From Paracoccus sediminicola (GTDB lineage: Bacteria > Pseudomonadota > Alphaproteobacteria > Rhodobacterales > Rhodobacteraceae): a stretch of 64,000 nt of DNA. The notes beneath the pieces are model-generated. The model was given only the letters and a program-made list of their open reading frames with translations. It ran no database searches and was not told where the DNA came from. Positions 36,708 through 45,149 of this stretch are shown here, piece after piece. The stretch is from assembly GCF_027912835.1 (NCBI RefSeq), contig NZ_CP115768.1, positions 1,612,001-1,676,000 of the forward strand, written 5' to 3'. The position numbers and the translations under genes are program-made. Position 1 is the first letter of the stretch. Every line of letters begins with the position of its first letter.

Positions 36708-37871
36708 TCAGGCGCGTCGCTGCAGCACCGACAGGAAGAAACCGTCCGAGCCACTCAGCGGTGTCCATCTCCGGCGGGTCTCCTCGAGGAAGTCCGGCTC
36801 GGCGCCGAGAAACGCCTCGATCTGCGCGCCATTCTCGGCGTCGAGCAACGAGCAGGTCATATAGGCAAGCGCCCCGCCCGGCGCGACCCGCGCAGCGGTC
36901 TCACGCAGGATCTCGGCCTGTGTCGCGCGCAGCTCTGCCAGCCGGTTGCGGCTGAGGCGCCATTTCGCGTCGGGGCTCCGCCGCCAGGTGCCAGACCCGC
37001 AACAGGGCACATCGGCGACCACCAGATCATAGGCGGAGCCGAGCCGCCCATGCGGCACGATGTTCAGCGAAACCCCTGCTCGCCGCGCACGCTCGGGCAG
37101 ATCGCCCATGCGCTCGGGCGCCGCATCATGCGCGTCGAGCCGAAGATCGGCGCGCGCCAGCAATGCCAGAGCCTTCCCGCCGCCGCCCGCGCAGTAATCC
37201 AGCACCGACATGCCATCGCGCAGCGTCAGCGACGCACAGGCAAGCTGCGGCGACAAATCCTGCAACTCGACGATGCCGTCACGATAGGCGGCTGCGCGGC
37301 TGACCTTGCGCTCGCCCGACGTTACCCGCAGCGCGTAACGCAGCCGCGCATCTGGCAGGGTTTCGATCCCGTCATCGCGCAGCATGATCCGTGCCGTCTC
37401 GGGATCGGCCTTGCGCGCATTCACCCTCAGCCAGACCGGCGCGCGCATCTGCATTTCACGCGCCACCTGCCGCGCACCCTCGCCAAGAGAGGCCGACCAT
37501 TCCGGCCAGAGCCAGTCCGGTATGTCGCAAATCGCCTCAGCGTCGCGGGCCGAGAGCCCCGATGCAGCCTCGGCCTCGCTGAGGGGTTGAGGGGCGTGGC
37601 GAATGCCGGAGAACACCTCCGCCGGGTCCCGCCCTTCGGCGCGCAGCATCCCGAGCATTACGCCGCGCCCGCTTAGCCCACCGCCCATCGCGGCGAGGCT
37701 GTCGCGGCGGCGCAGCGCTTCAAACACCAGATCGCGCACGGCGGCGCGGTCGCCCGAACCGGCAAATCTGCTTGCCCGCGACCAGCCGAGCAGCGCCGGC
37801 TCGGCCGGGCTGCCATCCAGCACCTTGTCGAGGATCTCAATCGCGGCGGCGATCCTTGCGGCGGGGGTCAA
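36708..37871 (-). CDS. RsmB/NOP-family RNA (cytosine-C5) methyltransferase, TTG start
   Basis: A 387-residue SAM-dependent methyltransferase of the RsmB/NSUN group, probably acting on 16S rRNA. The N-terminal RNA-binding domain (NusB-like) holds AALLGWSRASRFAGSGDR-type sequence. The catalytic domain has VLDYCAGGGGKALAL (SAM), DVPCCGSGTWRRSPDAKW (motif IV Cys) and YMTCSLLDAENG (motif VI catalytic Cys). The start is TTG at 37871 with AAGGAG seven bases upstream. It lies upstream of cckA on the same strand and is divergent from a TetR gene. Confidence 0.88.
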   Translation of the reverse strand: MTPAARIAAAIEILDKVLDGSPAEPALLGWSRASRFAGSGDRAAVRDLVFEALRRRDSLAAMGGGLSGRGVMLGMLRAEGRDPAEVFSGIRHAPQPLSEAEAASGLSARDAEAICDIPDWLWPEWSASLGEGARQVAREMQMRAPVWLRVNARKADPETARIMLRDDGIETLPDARLRYALRVTSGERKVSRAAAYRDGIVELQDLSPQLACASLTLRDGMSVLDYCAGGGGKALALLARADLRLDAHDAAPERMGDLPERARRAGVSLNIVPHGRLGSAYDLVVADVPCCGSGTWRRSPDAKWRLSRNRLAELRATQAEILRETAARVAPGGALAYMTCSLLDAENGAQIEAFLGAEPDFLEETRRRWTPLSGSDGFFLSVLQRRA

Positions 37872-37982
37872 GTTCTGTCTCCTTCCGAGGCCTGCCGATC
37901 GAGGGGATCGGCGTCACGCGCAGCGATGCCATGAAACGCAATGGATGCAAACCCGCCACGCTGCCGATGGCGCTTCAAAGAC

Positions 37983-37995
37983 TGAACAATGTTCA
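37983..37995. promoter_or_regulatory. Palindrome in the TetR-rsmB intergenic region (candidate operator)
   Basis: TGAAC-AAT-GTTCA, a perfect 5-bp-arm palindrome, 92 bases before the TetR ATG and about 112 before the methyltransferase start. TetR proteins often bind such sites next to their own gene. Confidence 0.4.
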
Positions 37996-38086
37996 CCGTC
38001 CTTGGACTGTTGACGAACCTCTGTCCCTGGGTCAAGTTCAACTCCCGCAACGCAGTTTCAGCCCGATCAGGCAGGCCGCAAAAGAC

Positions 38087-38719
38087 ATGACTCCCGACGA
38101 TCGGTCCGAAACCGAAGGCAGCTTTCCCCGCGCCCGCCGCTCTCGCGATGAGCTGCGTCGGCAGACGCTTGACGTTGCACGCGAGATCATCCTGAAGGAC
38201 GGCCCCGAGGCGCTGACCGCGCGCCGGCTGGCGAAAGCGGTCGGTTATACGCCTGGGACGATCTATAACCTTTTCGAAAGCCTTCCCGATGTTCTCTGGC
38301 AAGTGAACCGCGATAATTTCGCGCGGATCTCTTCGCTTTTTGCCGATTTGCCGGAGGGCGGCCCGGTCGAACGGCTGCGCACACTCGCCCGCCGCTATCT
38401 TGACCTGATCGAGGCCGAGCCGGCCCTTTTCAAGGCGCTTTTCGACGGGCCGCGCCGCTCCGAGAAATTCCCCGACTGGTATCTCAAGGCTATCTCGACT
38501 CTGCTCGACCAGACCGCCTCGGAAATCGTGGAGCTGGCGCCCGGTATCTCGCCCCGCGCGGCCCATGCCGAAGCCTCTGCCCTGTTTGCCGCGGTGCAGG
38601 GCGTCGCCACGCTGCGCGCCTCCGGCCGGCTCGAACTGCTGACGCCGGAAGCGGCGACAGAGCTGTCCGACACGCTCGTCACCCGCGTGTTGCGCGACAT
38701 TCAGCGCCAGGAAAGCTGA
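38087..38719 (+). CDS. TetR-family transcriptional regulator
   Basis: A 210-residue regulator. Residues 18-65 form the DNA-binding domain: LRRQTLDVAREIILKDGPEA, then LTARRLAKAVGYTPGTIYNL and FESLPDVLWQVN. The C-terminal ligand domain contains RTLARRYLDLIEAEPALFKA and LFAAVQGVATLRASGRL (TetR_C-like). The ATG at 38087 is chosen because HTH numbering fits; the open frame upstream to 37772 runs through the divergent promoter region. Ligand and targets are unknown. A palindrome upstream may be its operator. Confidence 0.88.
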   Translation: MTPDDRSETEGSFPRARRSRDELRRQTLDVAREIILKDGPEALTARRLAKAVGYTPGTIYNLFESLPDVLWQVNRDNFARISSLFADLPEGGPVERLRTLARRYLDLIEAEPALFKALFDGPRRSEKFPDWYLKAISTLLDQTASEIVELAPGISPRAAHAEASALFAAVQGVATLRASGRLELLTPEAATELSDTLVTRVLRDIQRQES

Positions 38720-38786
38720 GCCGATCGGCTTGCGGGCCGAGCCAGCCGGGCCACCACCGATCAATCCTGCGCTGGCGAAGTCCGGA

Positions 38787-40523
38787 TCAGATGAAGATCA
38801 GATCGTCGTAGAGATCGTTGGGGTTATCGACGCCAAGCAGCTTGATCTTGTCGCCATTGCCCAGATCGATGATCGTATCGCCGTCATCGACTTCGGCACG
38901 AGAGATGACCTGGGATTTGCTCAGCCCGCCATAGCCGAGCGCGCCACGGTCGATGAGCAATTCGTCCAGATCGTCACGGAAATCTGTGATGATTTGCATG
39001 CCGCCCTTGAACACGAATTCATCCGCGCCCGCACCGCCGGTGACACGATCGATACCGGATTCAGAGATGATGCGGTCATTACCGTCACCGCCAAGAACCC
39101 GGTCATCCCCCTTCTGGCCCGCAAGCGTGTCATTCCCGCTATAGCCGCGGAGTTGGTCGTCATGCTTACCGCCGAATAAGCGATCGCTGCCGCCTCCACC
39201 GATCAGAATATCATTATGGTTGCCGCCATATAGCAGGTCATCGCCATTACCGCCGCGCAGCGTATCGTGGCCGCCTCCACCTTCGAGCTTGTCGTCATGC
39301 TTGCCTCCGTCAACGCGGTCCCTGCCTGAGTCGCCTATCAGCACATCGCTGTGGTTGCCGCCATAGAGCTTGTCATTGCCGCTGCCGCCAATGAGCTTGT
39401 CCGAGCCGTTGTTTCCGTGCAGCTCATCGTTGCCTTTTTTGCCTTCCACCCTGTCGCGGCCCGCTTCGCCGCGCAATCTGTCATTACCGGCATCGCCGGA
39501 AAGCTTGTCGTTCCCGGCCCCCCCGCGGAGCCTGTCATTACCATTGCCGCCGCCGATCCGGTCATTTCCGTCGCCGCCCAACAGCAGATCGTTGCCATCG
39601 CGTCCCAGAATGACATCGTCGCCGCCCCGACCCGAGATAAAGTTGCCGGCCCAGTTTCCGGCGAGCTTATCGTCATGATAGGATCCGATGACATTCTCGA
39701 TGAGGGTCTTGCGCTCGATCACGATGCTTCCGGTGACGCCGAAGGCCGTGCTCGCCGCACCGGGTGTCAGATCGATGTCCACACCGTAGGCGTCTCGACT
39801 GAAGTCGAGCTTGTCGCGCCCGCCCCTGTCAATGAGTGTCAGGGTAACGGGATTGCGTCCAAAAACGTTATAGATGATCTGCATGATATAGCCGTAAAAA
39901 CCGGTCGCATTACTGTTCCAGAAATACGTGGTGTCACCGGTATTCGCGTCCGACTTCATGCCAGGATAAAGCTTCTCGACCGCCGCGATGTCGCCGGGCA
40001 TTGGCGTCAGCACATAGGCGAAATCCGCATCGATCGACGTGTTATCATCCTGCGAGAAATAGGACATGACCGACATCTGCCAGCTATCATTGGCGAAGTC
40101 GTTGTCCACACCATAGGTACCGATGCCATTGTAGTTCCCGGTGTGACCAAGACCCAATGCGTGGCCAATCTCGTGCAGCCAGCTTTGGTAGGTATAGCTG
40201 CCGACATGCGATCCGTAGTAATGGGTAAAGTCCGGCCCCACATTCGCGGTCGGCAGACCGTAAGGGCGGGTCCAGCTGGTTTGCGCACCGCTGGCATCGT
40301 CGGTCAGCAGCAGATCCGCATAGCTGGGCGAGGTCTCGATGAATGTAAAACCGACTTCTGACCAGGCTGCGAGCGCGACACGCGCGAGCCACTGGTTTTC
40401 TGGCGTCAGGGACGAGAGATTAACGGTAATCGTTTCACTCAGCTTCGGGGCAGTCTGCCCAAATTCCGCCCAGTACCCTTTGGATATATAGCTTCCGACC
40501 TCATTAACGCTGTAATTCCGCAT
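38787..40523 (-). CDS. Serralysin-type RTX metalloprotease (peptidase M10)
   Basis: A 578-residue secreted zinc protease. The zinc motif HEIGHALGLGH is at 117-127 and the Met-turn is SVMSYFS with Met153. From about residue 290 to 500 there are many glycine- and aspartate-rich nonapeptide RTX repeats (GGDGNDRIGGGNGNDRL type) that bind calcium and fold outside the cell. There is no N-terminal signal peptide, as expected for type I secretion through the C-terminal end (VDNPNDLYDDLIFI). No type I exporter or inhibitor gene is in the window, so export must rely on a distant system. Confidence 0.93.
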   Translation of the reverse strand: MRNYSVNEVGSYISKGYWAEFGQTAPKLSETITVNLSSLTPENQWLARVALAAWSEVGFTFIETSPSYADLLLTDDASGAQTSWTRPYGLPTANVGPDFTHYYGSHVGSYTYQSWLHEIGHALGLGHTGNYNGIGTYGVDNDFANDSWQMSVMSYFSQDDNTSIDADFAYVLTPMPGDIAAVEKLYPGMKSDANTGDTTYFWNSNATGFYGYIMQIIYNVFGRNPVTLTLIDRGGRDKLDFSRDAYGVDIDLTPGAASTAFGVTGSIVIERKTLIENVIGSYHDDKLAGNWAGNFISGRGGDDVILGRDGNDLLLGGDGNDRIGGGNGNDRLRGGAGNDKLSGDAGNDRLRGEAGRDRVEGKKGNDELHGNNGSDKLIGGSGNDKLYGGNHSDVLIGDSGRDRVDGGKHDDKLEGGGGHDTLRGGNGDDLLYGGNHNDILIGGGGSDRLFGGKHDDQLRGYSGNDTLAGQKGDDRVLGGDGNDRIISESGIDRVTGGAGADEFVFKGGMQIITDFRDDLDELLIDRGALGYGGLSKSQVISRAEVDDGDTIIDLGNGDKIKLLGVDNPNDLYDDLIFI

Positions 40524-40693
40524 CGCCGCACCCTTTACGCATCTCCCACAACCTTTTGTGGCCCATAATCATTCAAAATTCCAGCGTTAACCTTTGAACA
40601 TCAGCAAGATCGTCGAGTGTTTCCTGCGGATTTTACATCAATTTTACCTAACCTGACGCCTCGCGCATCATCCGCCTCGCCATGTGCCAAACG

Positions 40694-40726
40694 AAAAAAG
40701 CGGCGCCTGTGGCACCGCTTTTTCCG
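40694..40726 (-). terminator. Terminator after acpP (works in both directions by symmetry)
   Basis: AGCGGCGCC and GGCACCGCT pair with one mismatch around a short loop. Minus-strand reading gives TTTTTT after the stem; the plus strand gives TTTTT. It lies just after the acpP stop. Confidence 0.82.
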
Positions 40727-40747
40727 AAAATTTAGATCAGGGTCGGT

Positions 40748-40981
40748 TCAGACCGCGCCCTTGATGAAGTTCACGGCGTCGCCGAAGGTCTGGATGGTTT
40801 CGGCGGCGTCATCGGGGATCTCGATCCCGAATTCTTCTTCGAACGCCATGACCAGCTCGACGGTGTCGAGGCTGTCCGCACCCAGATCGTCGATGAACGA
40901 GGCGGAGTCGACCACCTTGTCTTCATCCACACCGAGATGCTCGACGACGATTTTTTTCACGCGATCAGCGATATCGCTCAT
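40748..40981 (-). CDS. acpP: Acyl carrier protein
   Basis: A 77-residue acidic carrier of growing acyl chains. The 4'-phosphopantetheine is attached to Ser37 in [20 protein letters not shown]. It is the last gene of fabD-racemase-fabG-acpP but has its own 224-base upstream region with a good promoter at 41067-41094, as expected for a very abundant protein. Confidence 0.98.
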   Translation of the reverse strand: MSDIADRVKKIVVEHLGVDEDKVVDSASFIDDLGADSLDTVELVMAFEEEFGIEIPDDAAETIQTFGDAVNFIKGAV

Positions 40982-41066
40982 GTCTGTTCCTCATGTTCGC
41001 GGGCATCTGCCCTGGGGGTTGCGGCCGGGCCGCGATGCCGGGGCGAACCCCTTGGCCTCAAATCGG

Positions 41067-41094
41067 GATATAGCAGCCGGTCGGGTCCATGCAA
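41067..41094 (-). promoter_or_regulatory. Candidate acpP promoter
   Basis: On the minus strand TTGCAT, 16-base spacer, TATATC, about 85 bases upstream of the acpP ATG. No other feature is seen in the fabG-acpP gap. Confidence 0.5.
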
Positions 41095-41205
41095 CCGCTT
41101 TTGCCTGATTTTCCGTGCTGCAAAGGCGCAAAATCTGCCGAAAATGCCATGCTGGCACGATCATGCCGCCCTGCGCGCCGGAACCGATTCGAAGCGCGTG
41201 AAATC

Positions 41206-41943
41206 TCAGATCATCGCCATGCCGCCATTCACATGCAGCGTCGCACCGGTGACATAGTTGGCCTCGGGGCTGGCCAGATAAAGCGCGGCCGAGGCGATGT
41301 CCTCGGGCTTGCCCATCGCCCCCGCGGGGATCTGGCTCAGGATCTTGCCCTTCTGATCGTCATTCAGCTTGTCGGTCATCGCCGTGGCGATGAAGCCCGG
41401 CGCAATGCAGTTCACGGTGATGTTGCGGCTGGCGACCTCATAGGCGAGCGATTTCGACATACCGACCAGGCCCGCCTTGGCGGCGGCATAATTGCCCTGC
41501 CCGGGATTGCCCGTGGTGCCGACCACCGAGGTGATGTTCACGATGCGGCCCCAACGTGCTTTCATCATGCCGCGCAGCACCGCGCGGCACAGCCGGAAGC
41601 TGGAGGTCAGGTTCACATCGATCACCTGCGCCCATTCCTCGTCCGACATGCGCATAAAAATATTGTCGCGGGTGATCCCGGCATTGTTCACCAGAATATC
41701 GACGCTGCCCATCGCCTCGGCGGCCGATTTCGGCAGCGCCTCGACGGCCTCGGCATCACCGAGATTGGCGGTCACGACATGGGCGCGCTCGCCCAGTTTC
41801 CCGGCCAGCTCGTTCAGCGGCGCCTCGCGCGTGCCCGACAGCGCTACGGTCGCGCCTGCGGCGTGCAGCGCCTCGGCGACCGCGCCCCCGATGCCGCCGG
41901 ACGCCCCGGTGATCAGAGCGTTTTTCCCTGTCAGATCAAACAT
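41206..41943 (-). CDS. fabG: 3-oxoacyl-[ACP] reductase
   Basis: FabG reduces 3-oxoacyl-ACP with NADPH. The 245-residue SDR has ITGASGGIGGAVAEAL, VNNAGITRDN, Ser139 in NITSVVGTTG, and Tyr152/Lys156 in NYAAAKAGLVGMSK. The ATG at 41943 lies inside the 3' end of the racemase gene (8-base overlap). ATLHVNGGMAMI is the usual C-terminus. It sits between the racemase and acpP. Confidence 0.97.
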   Translation of the reverse strand: MFDLTGKNALITGASGGIGGAVAEALHAAGATVALSGTREAPLNELAGKLGERAHVVTANLGDAEAVEALPKSAAEAMGSVDILVNNAGITRDNIFMRMSDEEWAQVIDVNLTSSFRLCRAVLRGMMKARWGRIVNITSVVGTTGNPGQGNYAAAKAGLVGMSKSLAYEVASRNITVNCIAPGFIATAMTDKLNDDQKGKILSQIPAGAMGKPEDIASAALYLASPEANYVTGATLHVNGGMAMI

Positions 41944-42646
41944 ATGTCTCTCCTGTCTCGAATGAGGCGGCCTCCAGCGCCGCCCGGCAGTGAATTTCGA
42001 CCGTGTCGAAGACCGGTGCCGCGACATTGTCCTGGTTCAGAAGCATGCCGACCTCGGTGCAGCCGAAGATGATGCAGTCGGCACCGGCCTCGATCAGCGC
42101 CGCGGCTTCGGCCTCGAAGCGGGCGCGGCTGTCCTCGCGGATCTCGTTACGAACCAGCTCGTCAAAGATGATGCGGTGAATCTCGGTTCGCGCGGATGCG
42201 CCTGGGATCACCGGGTCCAGACCCGCCGCCTCGAGCCTGTCGCGATAGAAGCGCTGCTCCATCGTATAGGCGGTGGCGATCAGGCCGGGACGTTTCAGCC
42301 CGGCAGCGCCGATCGCATCGGCGGTGGCGTCGGCGATGTGGATCAGCGGCAGGGCAGTCGCCGCGGCGACCTGCCCGGCGACATGATGCATCGTATTGGT
42401 TGCGATCACGATAAGCCCGGCACCCGCCGCCTCGAGCCCGCGCGCGGCATCGGCGAGCAGCTCTCCCGCGGCTTCCCAATCGGCTTCTTTCTGCATCTGC
42501 GCGACAGGCGCGAAATCGACCGAATGCAGCAGGATCCGCGCCGAATGCAGGCCGCCCATACGCTCGGCCACCATCTGGTTCAGCCGCGCGTAGTAATGGG
42601 CCGTCGAGACCCATGACATCCCGCCCAGAATGCCGATGGGCCGCAT
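41936..42646 (-). CDS. Aspartate/glutamate racemase-family protein (YgeA type, Thr/Cys pair)
   Basis: A 236-residue cofactor-free racemase-fold protein starting MRPIGILGGMSW. The first catalytic position is Thr83 in VIATNTMHHVAG and the second is Cys196 in IIFGCTEVG. This Thr/Cys arrangement matches E. coli YgeA, a broad amino-acid racemase, rather than the Cys/Cys glutamate or aspartate racemases. The ATG overlaps the fabD stop (TGATG) and the 3' end overlaps fabG by eight bases, so it is tightly built into the fatty acid operon. A GTG one codon upstream is an alternative start. Confidence 0.87.
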   Translation of the reverse strand: MRPIGILGGMSWVSTAHYYARLNQMVAERMGGLHSARILLHSVDFAPVAQMQKEADWEAAGELLADAARGLEAAGAGLIVIATNTMHHVAGQVAAATALPLIHIADATADAIGAAGLKRPGLIATAYTMEQRFYRDRLEAAGLDPVIPGASARTEIHRIIFDELVRNEIREDSRARFEAEAAALIEAGADCIIFGCTEVGMLLNQDNVAAPVFDTVEIHCRAALEAASFETGETYV

Positions 42647-43575
42647 CACGCGCCCTTGATCGCCGTTACATCCGCCGGAGCGCCGATGGCGCGGGTCTCG
42701 GCGCCCTTGGCGATGCGTTTGATCATGCCGGACAGTGCCTTGCCGGCCCCGATTTCCCAGAATTCGGTGACGCCCGCTTCGGCCAGAAACTGGATCGATT
42801 CGCGCCAGCGGACCGAACCCGTGACCTGCTCGACCAGAAGGCGGCGGATCGCACCGGGCTCGATCACCGGCTCGGCGCGGACATTGGCGATGACCGGCAC
42901 GGCGGGCGGCTGGATCTCGATCCCGGCAAGCGCATCGGACATGGCGGCGGCGGCGGGCTGCATCAGCACGCAGTGGAACGGGGCCGAGACAGGCAGCATC
43001 AGCGCGCGCTTGGCGCCACGTTCCTTGGCCATATCCGCCGCGCGCTGCACGGCGTCCTTGTGGCCCGAGATCACCACCTGCGCCGGATCGTTATCGTTGG
43101 CGGCCTGGCAGACTTCGTCCCCGGCGGCCTCGCGCGCGATTTCTTCGACGCTGGCAAAATCCAGCCCGAGGATCGCCGCCATCGCACCCACCCCGACCGG
43201 CACCGCGTCCTGCATCGCCTGCCCGCGCAGCCGCAGAAGCCGTGCCGTATCCGCAAGGCTGAGGGCACCGGCGGCACAGAGCGCGGAATATTCGCCCAGC
43301 GAATGCCCCGCAACGTAATCCGCCTGAGCGATGTTGATCCCCTCGCTTTCAAGCGCCCGGAACGCGGCCATCGAGGTGGCCATCAGCGCGGGCTGCGCGT
43401 TGCGGGTGAGGGTCAGATCATCGGCATCGCCTTCCCAGATCAGCGCCGAGAGCTTTTCGCCGAGCGCTTCGTCCACCTCACGGAAGACATCCATCGCGGC
43501 AGGATAGGCTTCGGCCAGTTCCCGGCCCATGCCGACGGCCTGAGCGCCCTGACCCGGAAAAACGAATGCACGCAT
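42646..43575 (-). CDS. fabD: Malonyl-CoA:ACP transacylase
   Basis: FabD moves malonyl from CoA to ACP. The 309-residue protein has FPGQGAQAVGMG, Ser92 in VAGHSLGEYSAL, Arg in the QPALMATSMAAFRAL region, and His in PVSAPFHCVLMQPAA. It is the first gene of the leftward fabD-racemase-fabG-acpP set. Confidence 0.97.
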   Translation of the reverse strand: MRAFVFPGQGAQAVGMGRELAEAYPAAMDVFREVDEALGEKLSALIWEGDADDLTLTRNAQPALMATSMAAFRALESEGINIAQADYVAGHSLGEYSALCAAGALSLADTARLLRLRGQAMQDAVPVGVGAMAAILGLDFASVEEIAREAAGDEVCQAANDNDPAQVVISGHKDAVQRAADMAKERGAKRALMLPVSAPFHCVLMQPAAAAMSDALAGIEIQPPAVPVIANVRAEPVIEPGAIRRLLVEQVTGSVRWRESIQFLAEAGVTEFWEIGAGKALSGMIKRIAKGAETRAIGAPADVTAIKGA

Positions 43576-43635
43576 GATCTTGCCCCCTCATTCGGTGTTT
43601 CCCTGTCCTAGCGCGGCCCGTGCGGCGCGGCAATG

Positions 43636-43668
43636 TGAAAGGGCGCGGCCCGAACCGGACCGCGCCCC
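43636..43668 (-). terminator. Terminator after ndk
   Basis: GGGCGCGG and CCGCGCCC form a perfect 8-bp stem; on the minus strand TTTCA follows, so the T tract is weak. It lies between ndk and fabD. Confidence 0.6.
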
Positions 43669-43691
43669 CGCACAAGACCTGCGATGCAGGA

Positions 43692-44114
43692 TCAGCCGAC
43701 CAGTTCGAGGCCCGAGAAGAAGAAGGCGATTTCGCGCGCCGCCGATTCCGGGCTGTCGGAGCCGTGGACCGAGTTTTCGCCCTTCGAAATGGCGAATTCC
43801 TTGCGGATCGTGCCTTCGGCGGCTTCGGCAGGATCGGTGGCGCCCATCACTTCGCGGTTCTTGGCGATGGCGTTGTCACCGGCCAGCACCTGCACGACAA
43901 CGGGCTCGGAGGACATGAACTCGCACAGCTCGGCATAGAAGGGGCGCTCGCTGTGTTCGGCATAGAAGGCACCGGCCTGCGAGGGCGAAAGATGGATACG
44001 TTTGGAGGCGACGACGCGCAGGCCGGCATCCTCGAATTTCGAGATGATCTTGCCGGTCAGATTGCGCTTGGTCGCGTCGGGTTTGATGATCGAGAGCGTC
44101 AGCTCGGTAGCCAT
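43692..44114 (-). CDS. ndk: Nucleoside diphosphate kinase
   Basis: Ndk passes the terminal phosphate from ATP to other nucleoside diphosphates. The 140-residue reading from the ATG at 44114 begins [18 protein letters not shown]. The phosphorylated His117 is in [12 protein letters not shown], and [15 protein letters not shown] contacts the nucleotide. A longer frame upstream has no family similarity. The upstream 171-base gap to the sulfotransferase gene shows no clear feature. Confidence 0.97.
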   Translation of the reverse strand: MATELTLSIIKPDATKRNLTGKIISKFEDAGLRVVASKRIHLSPSQAGAFYAEHSERPFYAELCEFMSSEPVVVQVLAGDNAIAKNREVMGATDPAEAAEGTIRKEFAISKGENSVHGSDSPESAAREIAFFFSGLELVG

Positions 44115-44285
44115 GGGGATACTCCGTAAGGTTTGGCGCGAAACAGCATCGCGCGGAAAATCTGGGCGGCTCGTATCACGCAGCTTGTGGGTTGAAAACC
44201 CGTGACAGCAGCGCCCGCACGGCCCGGCAGCGGCTGCACCAACAGCTTTCAGGGGCGCACACAGCCCATGCACAGCCGCCACGCC

Positions 44286-45059
44286 TCAGGCGTTGGGATG
44301 CGCGGCATCCTCGAGCAGCGCGGCATGGCCGTGATCCTGCATATAGCGGCGCATCTCGGCGAAGTTCTCGAAGCTGTCGTCGAGCGGGATCGTGTTCTGG
44401 CGGAAATAGCTGGAGCTCAGCGCCGCGGCATCCCCTTCGGAGCTGATATAGTCGAGCAGCCGGGCCAGCACGGCGGGATCGTTCAGCTCGCGGTAATCGA
44501 CCGATGTCACCCGCTTGGGCCGGCGTTCCTGCATCTGTCGGAAGCTGTCGCGGAAGAACCTGTCCTGCGCCAGCATCGCCTCGAACTGGGCCGGGTCGAA
44601 GCGGATCACCGCATTGTCCTGGGGCCGGGTATCGCCGCTGCGCTTGGTGAAGCTGCCGGTTTCGCGCGCCCGATGCAGCGAGAGATATTTGCGCAGCGGG
44701 TTGCGCATCAGAAATATCTTCTGCCAGCGCCGCGAGCGCAGCGTCGAGGCACCGATTCCGGTGTCGCGCAACCGGCTGGGAAATTCCTTGAAGCCGAAAA
44801 CCGGCGTGTCGCAAAGGGCGAGCAGCCTGCCGAGATAGGCCTCGACATCGGCGTCACGTTTCGCGGGTTCGGATGGCGCAATGCCCATCGCCGCGCCGAG
44901 ATCGGCCGGCAGTTCGACCCGGTCCGGCTTGTAGATCTCGCCGAGGCAGGTCACATCCGGCGCGCTGCCGAGAAGCGATGCCAGATGGTAAGAGCCGCTG
45001 CGAGGCTGGGTGACGATCAGGAACCGGCAGCGATGGCCGGTCTTGCCGAGTTCGGTCAT
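44286..45059 (-). CDS. Sulfotransferase family protein
   Basis: A 257-residue PAPS-dependent sulfotransferase-like protein. The 5'-phosphosulfate loop is FLIVTQPRSGSYHLASLL, the 3'-phosphate site is IFLMRNPLRKYLSLHRA, and TCLGEIYKP and FGFKEFPSRL lie between, as in the Sulfotransfer/Stf0-like families. No signal peptide or membrane segment is visible, so it would act in the cytoplasm on a carbohydrate or lipid precursor. It is divergent from the ABC-F gene. The frame is open far upstream, but only as the antisense of that gene. Acceptor unknown. Confidence 0.82.
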   Translation of the reverse strand: MTELGKTGHRCRFLIVTQPRSGSYHLASLLGSAPDVTCLGEIYKPDRVELPADLGAAMGIAPSEPAKRDADVEAYLGRLLALCDTPVFGFKEFPSRLRDTGIGASTLRSRRWQKIFLMRNPLRKYLSLHRARETGSFTKRSGDTRPQDNAVIRFDPAQFEAMLAQDRFFRDSFRQMQERRPKRVTSVDYRELNDPAVLARLLDYISSEGDAAALSSSYFRQNTIPLDDSFENFAEMRRYMQDHGHAALLEDAAHPNA

Positions 45060-45149
45060 GTGGCGCGTCGGGATCCGATGGGTCAGATCCTTCCTGATAG
45101 GTGCCAATTCCCATTGACGCAACTGGCTTGCTGGGTCATGGCGTGCGCC

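Noticed and set aside
35043..37676. An 877-codon plus-strand frame opposite cckA and the rRNA methyltransferase.
   Set aside because: It shows no family motif and is antisense to two well-supported genes.
44202..45149. A long N-terminal extension of the ABC-F frame (931 codons in total).
   Set aside because: The first ~316 codons are antisense to the sulfotransferase gene; ABC-F similarity starts at MLRIDDISY.
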